Assembly: GCA_013811715.1 (NCBI GenBank)
Contig: JACCUS010000220.1
Location: 1 to 5,303, forward strand
Direction of reading: 5' to 3'
DNA length: 5,303 nt
Source of the DNA: Nocardioidaceae bacterium
Lineage (GTDB): Bacteria; Actinomycetota; Actinomycetes; Propionibacteriales; Nocardioidaceae
Below, one piece after another: positions 1 through 5,303 of this stretch. Under the pieces are notes generated by a model. That model was not told the origin of the DNA, made no database searches, and was given only the letters and a program-made list of their open reading frames with translations. The stretch's first letter is position 1. The number at the start of each line of letters is the position of its first letter. The position numbers and the translations under genes are program-made.

Positions 1-962
1 TGGCGGTACGGCGCTGGTGCGCTCCCGTGGTCGGACTCGACCCGTCGGTTTCCGCCGAGGACTATCTGTCGCGGCGCCTCGAGTCGGGGGTGGAGGAGGT
101 CAACCGGCGGTTCGTGGCCGCGGCGGGTATCGCGGCGTTCCTGGTCGACACCGGCTACAGCCCGGAGCCGATATGCACGCCGTCCGAGCTCGCCGACATG
201 GCCGGGGGAGCGGGTCACGAGATTGTTCGGCTTGAGGCTTTGGGGCAGGAGATGCTCGCGCAGGGAGTCGGCGCCGGCGATTTCGCCGAGCAGTTCGTGG
301 CGGCTTTGAAGTCTGCTACCGCGGTGGGGGCCAAGAGCATAGCGGCGTACCGTGTCGGCTTGTCCCTGCCGGCGGCGAAGCCGAGCGACGACGACCTGGT
401 GACGGCGCTGCGCGACGTACAGCCGGACCGCGACGGGGCCTATCGCATCGCCCACCCAGTGCTGAGCGGCTGGCTCGCATGGACGGCGATCGAGGTCGGC
501 CTGCCGCTGCAGTTCCACGTCGGCTACGGCGACAACGCCGTCGACCTGCTCCAATGCGACCCGCTCCGGCTCACGGCCTTCCTGCGGGCGACCCAGGCAC
601 GCGATGTCCCGGTCATGCTGCTGCACAATTATCCGTTCCACCGCAACGCGGCGTACCTGGCCCAGGTCTTCGACCACGTCTTCATGGACGTCGGGCTCGC
701 GACCCACAACGCGGGGGCGCTGTCGAAGACGGTCATCAGGGAGTCGCTCGAACTGGCGCCGTTCGGCAAGATGCTCTTCTCGTCCGACGCCTTCGGGCTC
801 GCGGAGCTCTACTATCTGGGCGCGTTGTTGTTCAGGCGCGGTCTGTCGGGCGTGCTGTCGGACCTTGTCGACGCCCAAGAGATGACCGAGGGCGACGCCG
901 AGCATGCGGCCCGGCTGATCTGCGCTGAGAACGCTCGGCGTGTGTACCGGCTGGAGGCTTGA
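1..962 (+). CDS. Amidohydrolase family protein (FluG N-terminal type), 5' partial
   Basis: This is a metal-dependent TIM-barrel hydrolase of the amidohydrolase superfamily; the substrate is not known. The frame is open to the left edge: codons from position 3 read AVRRWCAP before the first possible start, a GTG at 27. From memory that stretch is conserved in actinobacterial relatives, so I take the GTG as internal and the gene as 5'-truncated, lacking roughly 50-60 residues with the usual N-terminal HxH metal ligands. Visible landmarks, counted from the GTG at 27, are a conserved lysine in VGAKSIAAYR (K103), a strand-end histidine in LQFHVGYGD (H164), histidines in LLHNYPFHR (H200, H205) and a late aspartate in FSSDAFG (D254). 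These fit the barrel ligand order. No signal peptide or membrane segment is seen, so it is probably cytoplasmic. Relatives resemble the N-terminal half of fungal FluG and often lie near glutamine-synthetase-like genes, which may be the case off the left edge. Family confidence is high, function low. Confidence 0.85.
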   Translation, partial: AVRRWCAPVVGLDPSVSAEDYLSRRLESGVEEVNRRFVAAAGIAAFLVDTGYSPEPICTPSELADMAGGAGHEIVRLEALGQEMLAQGVGAGDFAEQFVAALKSATAVGAKSIAAYRVGLSLPAAKPSDDDLVTALRDVQPDRDGAYRIAHPVLSGWLAWTAIEVGLPLQFHVGYGDNAVDLLQCDPLRLTAFLRATQARDVPVMLLHNYPFHRNAAYLAQVFDHVFMDVGLATHNAGALSKTVIRESLELAPFGKMLFSSDAFGLAELYYLGALLFRRGLSGVLSDLVDAQEMTEGDAEHAARLICAENARRVYRLEA

Positions 963-1076
963 GGGGCGCGCTGGTCGAGGCGACGGTGGGCCATGGACCA
1001 GTCGGCCGAGGCAAGTGCGACGAAGGCACATCTAGCGGAAGAGAGCGCCACGATCCGACGGTGCATGGCTTGGTCG

Positions 1077-1502
1077 TCAGCCAGGGCGAAACAGGGCGAC
1101 GCCCTCGAAGCGGGCGAAGTCGCGGTCGAACGACACGACGGTCGCGCCGTGCTCGAGTGCCAGCGCGGCGAGGTGAGCGTCGCCGACCAGGTTGCCGCCG
1201 GTCCCGACGCGTTCGAGCAGGCCGCGCAGCAGGGGCAGGTGCTGTCGAGTGGCGTCGATGGTGACGGCCGGCGGCGCCTCGAGCCAGCCCTCCATGGCGT
1301 CTCCTGCCTGCGCGACACTCAATGGGCGCGGGAACACAGCCGGGTGTGTGCTGAGCCGAAGGAAGGCCAGCACAACGGTCCAGTCGAAGGCCACCGCCTC
1401 GCTGCCGAGGAGCGCCCCGTGCAGCCAGTCACGTGCGACGGCGTGTTCACGGGAGCCTTGGTTGACGGCGTGGACGAGCACGTTGGCGTCGACGAGCAGC
1501 AT
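1077..1502 (-). CDS. vapC: VapC-type toxin ribonuclease (PIN domain)
   Basis: Toxin half of a type II toxin-antitoxin pair. PIN-domain VapC proteins are Mg-dependent endoribonucleases that cut tRNA or rRNA and are blocked by bound VapB. The product is 141 residues, normal for the family. It opens with MLLVDANVLV (D5) and carries NLVGDAHLAALA (D108) and SFDRDFARF (D126, D128), three of the usual acidic clusters. It resembles the PIN subfamily expanded in M. tuberculosis. The fourth usual acidic residue, a glutamate after the first helix pair, seems replaced in WTVVLAFLRL (about residue 47). A 34-residue upstream extension is open but overlaps vapB and looks non-homologous, so I chose the ATG at 1502. 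vapB stop and vapC start are arranged TGA-C-ATG, and a GGGG eight bases before the ATG is only a weak ribosome site, so translation is probably coupled to vapB. The tRNA or rRNA target cannot be read from sequence. Confidence 0.92.
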   Translation of the reverse strand: MLLVDANVLVHAVNQGSREHAVARDWLHGALLGSEAVAFDWTVVLAFLRLSTHPAVFPRPLSVAQAGDAMEGWLEAPPAVTIDATRQHLPLLRGLLERVGTGGNLVGDAHLAALALEHGATVVSFDRDFARFEGVALFRPG

Positions 1503-1503
1503 G

Positions 1504-1758
1504 TCAGGCGCCCCGAGTGAGGCGTGCCGCGAGGTCTTGGTCTTCGAGCTCCCCGGCCAGCCGGAGCGCCTTGGTGACGTCGACGATGGGCTCGCCCATG
1601 TCATGCGTGGGGAACGCCTTCGGCGGGGGGCGACCAGGTCCTGTCGCCCCGGCGCGGATGGCGTCGTTGACCGCCTCCTTGAACGTCACGCCACGCTCCC
1701 GCATAACGCGCTTGATGACCGTCTCCACGTCCGGATCGAGGGTCACCGTCGTACGCAT
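1504..1758 (-). CDS. vapB: VapB-type antitoxin (ribbon-helix-helix)
   Basis: Antitoxin that should neutralise the downstream VapC and, as a dimer, repress its own operon. The product is 84 residues. Residues 1-8 (MRTTVTLD) form the DNA-contacting strand of a ribbon-helix-helix fold; residues 10-22 and 26-37 form the two helices (VETVIKRVMRERG, FKEAVNDAIRAG). A proline-rich linker (residues 41-50) leads to a C-terminal segment with FPTHDMGEP and KALRLAGELEDQDL, typical of the toxin-binding tail in this VapB group. A longer start seven codons upstream (1779) exists, but it would add MRCYDAH ahead of the canonical MRTTVTLD start and would place the promoter -10 box inside the gene. The ATG at 1758 is therefore preferred. 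No Shine-Dalgarno sequence precedes it, consistent with a leaderless message. It is first in the operon, one base ahead of vapC. Confidence 0.92.
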   Translation of the reverse strand: MRTTVTLDPDVETVIKRVMRERGVTFKEAVNDAIRAGATGPGRPPPKAFPTHDMGEPIVDVTKALRLAGELEDQDLAARLTRGA

Positions 1759-1762
1759 GTGG

Positions 1763-1797
1763 GCATCATAGCATCGCAACTCTTGATGTCATGATGC
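1763..1797 (-). promoter_or_regulatory. Candidate VapB operator (7-bp inverted repeat over the promoter)
   Basis: On the - strand GCATCAT (1797-1791) and ATGATGC (1769-1763) are a perfect 7-base inverted repeat separated by 21 bases. One arm overlaps the start of the -35 box and the other overlaps most of the -10 box. A ribbon-helix-helix VapB dimer, alone or with VapC, commonly binds such repeats over its own promoter. This stretch is visibly poorer in G+C than its surroundings. The binding role is inferred from position and family. Confidence 0.5.
1765..1792 (-). promoter_or_regulatory. Candidate vapBC promoter, leaderless
   Basis: Reading the - strand, ATGACA (1792-1787, five of six with TTGACA) is followed by a 16-base spacer and TATGAT (1770-1765, five of six with TATAAT). 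The -10 box ends six bases before the vapB ATG at 1758, so transcription should begin at or within a base of the A of the start codon. No ribosome binding site is present, as expected for a leaderless transcript. The match is by eye only. Confidence 0.65.
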
Positions 1798-1809
1798 GCG
1801 ATTCGCGCA
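1795..1809. repeat. Small palindrome TGCGCG-ATT-CGCGCA
   Basis: A perfect six-base inverted repeat with a three-base centre lies just upstream of the vapBC -35 box and overlaps the outer operator arm by three bases. It could be an additional protein binding site or a short hairpin. Alternating G/C in a GC-rich genome makes chance occurrence fairly likely. Confidence 0.4.
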
Positions 1810-1817
1810 GGTGAGCC

Positions 1818-1853
1818 CTCCCTGGTCCTGATGCGTGGCTCAGGACCAGGGAG
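1818..1853 (-). terminator. Hairpin terminator at the end of the DUF427 gene, no U-tract
   Basis: CTCCCTGGTCCTG (1818-1830) and CAGGACCAGGGAG (1841-1853) are a perfect 13-base inverted repeat around a 10-base loop. On the - strand the upstream arm holds the last two codons of the DUF427 gene (TGG TCC), and its stop codon TGA (1842-1840) straddles the end of that arm and the loop. No run of T follows the stem on the - strand (GGCTCACCTGCGCG), so it is not a classical intrinsic terminator, although U-less hairpins are often proposed as terminators in actinobacteria. It sits between the DUF427 gene and the vapBC promoter, where it would limit read-through. Confidence 0.65.
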
Positions 1854-2670
1854 TGACCGGCCGCTCTCGCTCGACGCCGTCGACGATCAGGTCGACCCGT
1901 TCGGAGAAGAACGCGATGTCGCCGGCGGTGTCGAGGGCGTCATGGAGCGGGTCCTCGTAGGTCCAGGCGATGTCTACACCCTCCGGTGACCCGTCGAACG
2001 AGAAGTACGAGGCGTGGCCTTTATACGCGCACACCGTCCGCGTCGGCGACGGCGACAGCAGGTCGAGACGCACGTCGTCGCGGGGGATGTAGAAGCGGTC
2101 TGGCAGCATCGCCTCAGACAGGTGGTGCGCCCGTGTCGACAACGCCAATGTCTCGCCGCCGAGCCGCACCTCCACGTGACGGGAGCTCCGGTGCACGTCG
2201 ATGCGGTGGAACGGGTCGTGCGGGTGCCCGACCACCTCCTGCTCCTCTTCGAGCCAGGTGTCGAAGCCGGCGAAGTCGAGGACCACGACCTCCTCGAGTG
2301 GCGGCTCGTCGAGTCGGAACACTGCGTCGTCGAGCTGCCCCGACGGCGTACGAAGGTCGAAGGAGGTGCCGCTCGCGGTGTGAACGGAGAACGGAGTGCG
2401 CGGATCGAGGACCGGCGGTCCTCCGAGCATGACCGCCACGGGGCGCTCGGTGGCCGGCTGCCGTTCGGGCGCCACGGCCAGCTCGCCCTGAACGTCGGCG
2501 ACGGGGACGGCGTAGGAAGGGACGACGCGCTTCGGCTCCCACACCACGAGCGCGTTGGTGGAGTCGGCGACGACCTCGCCGCCCGAGATGGCGCGGAGGC
2601 GGGTCTGGATCGGCTCGAACCTCAGATCGCCGATCGCGCTCATCATGTGGTCCCGCAGTCGTAGGCTCAT
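1840..2670 (-). CDS. Tandem DUF427 domain protein
   Basis: A 276-residue protein of unknown function with two DUF427-like units. The C-terminal unit (about residues 158-268) is the clearer one: it has RHVEVRLGGETLALSTRA, then FYIPRDDV, the hallmark TVCAYKGHASYFSF, then IAWTYEDPLHDA and IAFFSERVDLIVDG. The N-terminal unit (about 17-150) keeps the pattern more loosely: RLRAISGGEVVADSTNALVV, then WEPKRVVPSYAVP, then FDLRTPSG and the acidic end LEEVVVLDF. DUF427 forms a small beta-rich fold with no established activity, so I assign none. There is no signal peptide or transmembrane segment. The ATG at 2670 is chosen because a candidate promoter places its transcript start there; internal ATGs at 2646 and 2643 are alternatives. 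It lies 108 bases from the helicase gene, probably transcribed separately, and ends inside a strong hairpin. Confidence 0.88.
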   Translation of the reverse strand: MSLRLRDHMMSAIGDLRFEPIQTRLRAISGGEVVADSTNALVVWEPKRVVPSYAVPVADVQGELAVAPERQPATERPVAVMLGGPPVLDPRTPFSVHTASGTSFDLRTPSGQLDDAVFRLDEPPLEEVVVLDFAGFDTWLEEEQEVVGHPHDPFHRIDVHRSSRHVEVRLGGETLALSTRAHHLSEAMLPDRFYIPRDDVRLDLLSPSPTRTVCAYKGHASYFSFDGSPEGVDIAWTYEDPLHDALDTAGDIAFFSERVDLIVDGVERERPVTPWS

Positions 2671-2676
2671 GCCACG

Positions 2677-2705
2677 AGAATGCTCCGGACGGTGTCCGCC
2701 GTCAA
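2677..2705 (-). promoter_or_regulatory. Candidate leaderless promoter of the DUF427 gene
   Basis: On the - strand TTGACG (2705-2700, five of six with TTGACA) is followed by 17 bases and CATTCT (2682-2677). The latter matches TATAAT at only three positions, but these include the second A and the final T. The -10 ends six bases before the ATG at 2670, the same geometry as at vapB. A GGAG twelve bases upstream of the ATG would be too distant for a good ribosome site. Moderate support only. Confidence 0.45.
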
Positions 2706-2778
2706 TGATCCGGTCGGCACCTCATAAGGGGGTCGTCGCCCGGTCTGACGCAGCCGCCGCCACCCACCCGACACCTGG

Positions 2779-5303
2779 TCAGCCGCCGGTGATGTCGTCG
2801 AGCTGGATCACGGCGTGGCCGGCCTCGTCGGAGGCGGCCAGGTCCACGACCGCAACGAACGCCCAGTCGTGGAAGCCCTCCGGGTCGTGCAGGATCTGCC
2901 GCACCCGCCACATGCCGGGCTCGGTCGTGTCGTCGATCATCAGCAGTCCCGGGCCGCGGGCGTCGGCGTCGGTGCGCAACATCCGGTGCTCCTCCCAGTA
3001 CGGCGACATCGCGTCGTGCCAGGCGCGGGCGTCCCAGCCGTCCTCGCCGTCGAGCTCGCCGAGGGTGGCCCAGTCGCGGCGGGCGGCGAGCTCGACGCGG
3101 CGGAACATCGCGTTGCGCACCAGCACCCGGAAGGCGCGGACATTGCCCGTCACGGGGCGCGCCGCCGCCGTGTCGAGGGACGGGCGCACGAAGTCGGCGG
3201 GGTCGAGGTCGTCGCCGGCGGCCAACTTCTCCCACTCGTCGAGGAGTGAGGAGTCGACCTGGCGGGTCAGCTCGCCGAGCCACTCGACGAAGTCGTCGAG
3301 CTCGTCGTTGCGGGCGGCGGCCGGCACGGTGTGGCGCAGCGCCCGGTAGGCGTCGGTGAGGTAGCGCAGCACGAGCCCCTCGGAGCGGGCGAGTCGGTAG
3401 AAGCCGACGTACTCGACGAAGGTCATGGCGCGCTCGTACATGTCACGCACGACCGACTTCGGGCGTAGCGGGTGGTCGGCGACCCAGGGATGGCCCTTGC
3501 GGTACGTCTCGTAGGCGACTTCGAGCAGCTCGGCCAGCGGCTTCGGGTGGGTCACCTCGTCGAGGAGCTCGAGCCGGTCGTCGTACTCGATGCCCTCGGA
3601 CTTCATGGCTGCGATGGCCTCGCCGCGGGCCTTGAAGAGCTGCGCCGACAAGATCTGCCGGGGGTCCTCCAGGGTCGACTCGATCACCGACACGACGTCG
3701 AGGGCGTACGTCGGCGACTCCTTGTCGAGCAGCTCGAGAGAGGCCATCGCGAAGGCCGACAGCGGCTGGTCGAGGGAGAAGTTGGCCTGCAGGTCGACGG
3801 TGAGGCGCACGCCGCGGCCGTCAGGCTCGGGCACTGCGAGCCGTTCGACGACGCCGCCAGCGAGGAGCGCTCGGCTGATCGCGACCGCGTGGCGGATGTG
3901 TCTGCGCTGGGCGGTGGGGTCCTCGTGGTTGTCGGTGAGGAGGGCGCGCATGGCGGCGAACGGGTCGCCGGGTCGGGCGATGACGTTGAGCAGCATGGAG
4001 TGGGTGACGGCGAAGCTCGACGCGAGCGGCTCCGGCTCGGCCTCGACGAGCTTGGCGAACGTCCGCTCGCCCCAGCTGACGAAGCCCTCCGGCGCCTTCT
4101 TGCGCTGGACCCGGCGCAGCTTCTTGGGGTCGTCGCCGGCCTTCTTGACGAGCCGGGCGTTCTCGACCTCGTGGTCGGGGGCCTGGACGACGATGCTGCC
4201 GAGGGTGTCGTAGCCGGCGCGGCCGGCGCGGCCGGAGATCTGGTGGAACTCGCGGGCGCGGAGGTGGCGGGTGGTCACGCCGTCGTACTTGGCGAGGCCG
4301 GTGAGGACGACGGTGCGGATGGGCACGTTGATGCCGACCCCGAGGGTGTCGGTGCCGCAGATGACCTTGAGCAGGCCGGCCTGGGCGAGGGTCTCTACCA
4401 GGCGGCGGTAGCGGGGCAGCATGCCGGCGTGGTGGACGCCGATGCCCATCCGGATGAGTCGGCTCAGGGTGCGGCCGAACCCGGCGGCGAAGCGGAACTC
4501 GCCGATCAGGTCGGCGATCTGGTCGCGCTCCTCGCGGGTGGCGACCTTGAGGCTCGACAGTGCCTGCGCGCGCTCGATGGCCTCGGCCTGGGTGAAGTGG
4601 ACGACGTAGACGGGGGCCTGGTGGGTGGTGAGGAGCTCTTCGAGGGTCTCGTGGATGGGGGTGGTGACGTAGGAGAAGTGCAGCGGGACTGGGCGTTCGG
4701 TCGTCGCCACGATGGCGGTGTGTCGGCCGGTACGACGCGTGAGGTCGTCGCGGAAGCGGGTCATGTCGCCGAGCGTGGCCGACATGAGCACGAACTGGGC
4801 GTCGGTGAGCTCCAGCAGCGGCACCTGCCAGGCCCAGCCGCGGTCGGGCTCGGCGTAGAAGTGGAACTCGTCCATCACGACCAGGCCGATGTCGGCCGCT
4901 TTGCCTTCGCGCAGGGCGTGGTTGGCGAGCACCTCGGCGGTGGCGGTGATGATCGGGGCTCTCGGGTTCACGGCGGCGTCGCCGGTGAGCATGCCGACGT
5001 TGTCGGGGCCGAAGGCGTCGCAGAGCGCGAAGAACTTCTCCGAGACGAGCGCCTTGATCGGCGCGGTGTAGTAGCTGCGCCGACTGTTGGCGAGGGCGGC
5101 GAAGTGGGCGCCTGCCGCGACGAGGCTCTTGCCCGATCCGGTGGGGGTGGCGAGGATGACGTTCGCGCCGTCCACGATCTCGATAAGCGCCTCGGTCTGG
5201 GCGGGGTACAGGGCGAGGCCCTGCTCGGTCGTCCAGGACTCGAAGGCGTCGTACAGCGCATCCGGCGTCGGGTCGGCGGGGATGCGGTCGGTCAGTGGCG
5301 AGG
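2779..5303 (-). CDS. DEAD/DEAH-box helicase with DUF3516 C-terminal region, 5' partial
   Basis: ATP-dependent superfamily 2 helicase of the Ski2-like group, probably an RNA or DNA remodelling enzyme in the cytoplasm; the substrate is unproven. 840 residues are visible. The frame stays open to the right edge, and the codons before the first candidate start (GTG at 5175) read GLALYPAQTEALIEI, a typical Q-motif-like lead-in. That GTG is therefore internal and only a few to about twenty N-terminal residues are missing. In visible numbering: motif I ATPTGSGKS (51-59), motif II DEFH (144-147), motif III SAT (174-176), GVHHAGMLPRYRR (about 288-300), motif V GTDTLGVGIN, and motif VI QISGRAGRAG (354-363). 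From about residue 390 to the end is a long helical, charged region with RKKAPEGFVSWGERTF at its start, matching DUF3516 in position and character. Its role is unknown. The gene ends 108 bases before the DUF427 start with no clear terminator. No frameshift or stop is seen. Confidence 0.9.
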   Translation of the reverse strand, partial: SPLTDRIPADPTPDALYDAFESWTTEQGLALYPAQTEALIEIVDGANVILATPTGSGKSLVAAGAHFAALANSRRSYYTAPIKALVSEKFFALCDAFGPDNVGMLTGDAAVNPRAPIITATAEVLANHALREGKAADIGLVVMDEFHFYAEPDRGWAWQVPLLELTDAQFVLMSATLGDMTRFRDDLTRRTGRHTAIVATTERPVPLHFSYVTTPIHETLEELLTTHQAPVYVVHFTQAEAIERAQALSSLKVATREERDQIADLIGEFRFAAGFGRTLSRLIRMGIGVHHAGMLPRYRRLVETLAQAGLLKVICGTDTLGVGINVPIRTVVLTGLAKYDGVTTRHLRAREFHQISGRAGRAGYDTLGSIVVQAPDHEVENARLVKKAGDDPKKLRRVQRKKAPEGFVSWGERTFAKLVEAEPEPLASSFAVTHSMLLNVIARPGDPFAAMRALLTDNHEDPTAQRRHIRHAVAISRALLAGGVVERLAVPEPDGRGVRLTVDLQANFSLDQPLSAFAMASLELLDKESPTYALDVVSVIESTLEDPRQILSAQLFKARGEAIAAMKSEGIEYDDRLELLDEVTHPKPLAELLEVAYETYRKGHPWVADHPLRPKSVVRDMYERAMTFVEYVGFYRLARSEGLVLRYLTDAYRALRHTVPAAARNDELDDFVEWLGELTRQVDSSLLDEWEKLAAGDDLDPADFVRPSLDTAAARPVTGNVRAFRVLVRNAMFRRVELAARRDWATLGELDGEDGWDARAWHDAMSPYWEEHRMLRTDADARGPGLLMIDDTTEPGMWRVRQILHDPEGFHDWAFVAVVDLAASDEAGHAVIQLDDITGG

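Noticed and set aside
27..29. GTG as the start of the amidohydrolase gene
   Set aside because: The frame is open to the edge, the upstream residues AVRRWCAP look like family sequence, and this start would drop the N-terminal metal-binding histidines.
971..1001. CTGGTC / GACCAG inverted repeat as a terminator for the convergent genes
   Set aside because: The stem is only six bases with a 19-base loop and no T-run, close to chance for GC-rich DNA.
981..1064. Repeated CGACGGTG (981-988 and 1057-1064), both followed shortly by CATGG, as target-site duplication or att repeats
   Set aside because: The match is short and imperfect, and both copies lie on the same side of vapBC, so they do not flank an element.
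812..1318. - strand open frame running through vapC, the gap and the end of the amidohydrolase gene
   Set aside because: It is out of frame with vapC, rich in serine and arginine, and overlaps two well-supported genes.
1986..2664. Long open frames on the + strand opposite the DUF427 gene
   Set aside because: They are arginine-rich or low-complexity shadows with no recognisable domain, as expected in high-GC DNA opposite a real gene.
2706..2778. Terminator for the helicase gene
   Set aside because: Only short, interrupted pairings such as CACC/GGTG were found by eye; none is convincing.
4208..4233. GGCCGGCGC repeated in tandem
   Set aside because: It is simply the coding sequence of the helicase motif VI (GRAGRAG) with GC-rich codons.
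5173..5175. GTG as the start of the helicase gene
   Set aside because: It falls between the Q-motif-like segment and the Walker A motif; the upstream codons in frame encode helicase-like sequence to the window edge.

Overview
The window looks like chromosomal DNA from a high-GC actinobacterium. Codons are strongly G/C-biased at third positions. The proteins (an amidohydrolase of the FluG N-terminal type, a VapBC pair of the kind multiplied in Mycobacterium tuberculosis, a tandem DUF427 protein and a DUF3516 helicase) are types I associate with actinomycetes. Genus cannot be fixed from the sequence alone. Coding density is high: the only gaps are 963-1076, 1759-1839 and 2671-2778. I see no RNA gene, insertion sequence, integrase, CRISPR array or phage gene.

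Layout, left to right. (1) The 3' part of an amidohydrolase-family gene on + (1-962), cut by the left edge. (2) A 114-bp gap between convergent genes, with no convincing terminator. (3) A vapB-vapC type II toxin-antitoxin operon on - (vapB 1504-1758, vapC 1077-1502), with one base between vapB stop and vapC start. (4) An 81-bp control region (1759-1839) that packs in the vapBC promoter, an inverted repeat suited to autoregulation, a second small palindrome, and one arm of a perfect 13-bp hairpin that overlaps the stop codon of the next gene. (5) A tandem DUF427 gene on - (1840-2670) with its own candidate promoter. (6) A Ski2-like DEAD/DEAH helicase with the DUF3516 C-terminal region on - (2779 to the right edge), lacking only its extreme N-terminus.

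The four - strand genes point the same way but probably form at least three transcription units: helicase, DUF427 gene, and vapBC. Nothing links them into one pathway. The amidohydrolase is probably metabolic, the helicase acts on nucleic acid, the DUF427 protein has no known function, and vapBC is a self-contained regulatory or stress module. The most striking non-coding feature is that both candidate promoters, for vapB and for the DUF427 gene, have a -10 hexamer ending six bases before the ATG. That is the geometry of leaderless transcripts common in actinobacteria, and it also settles both start codons. I did not find a clearly new multi-gene system here. The least described parts are the DUF3516 region, the DUF427 protein and the compact vapBC control region.
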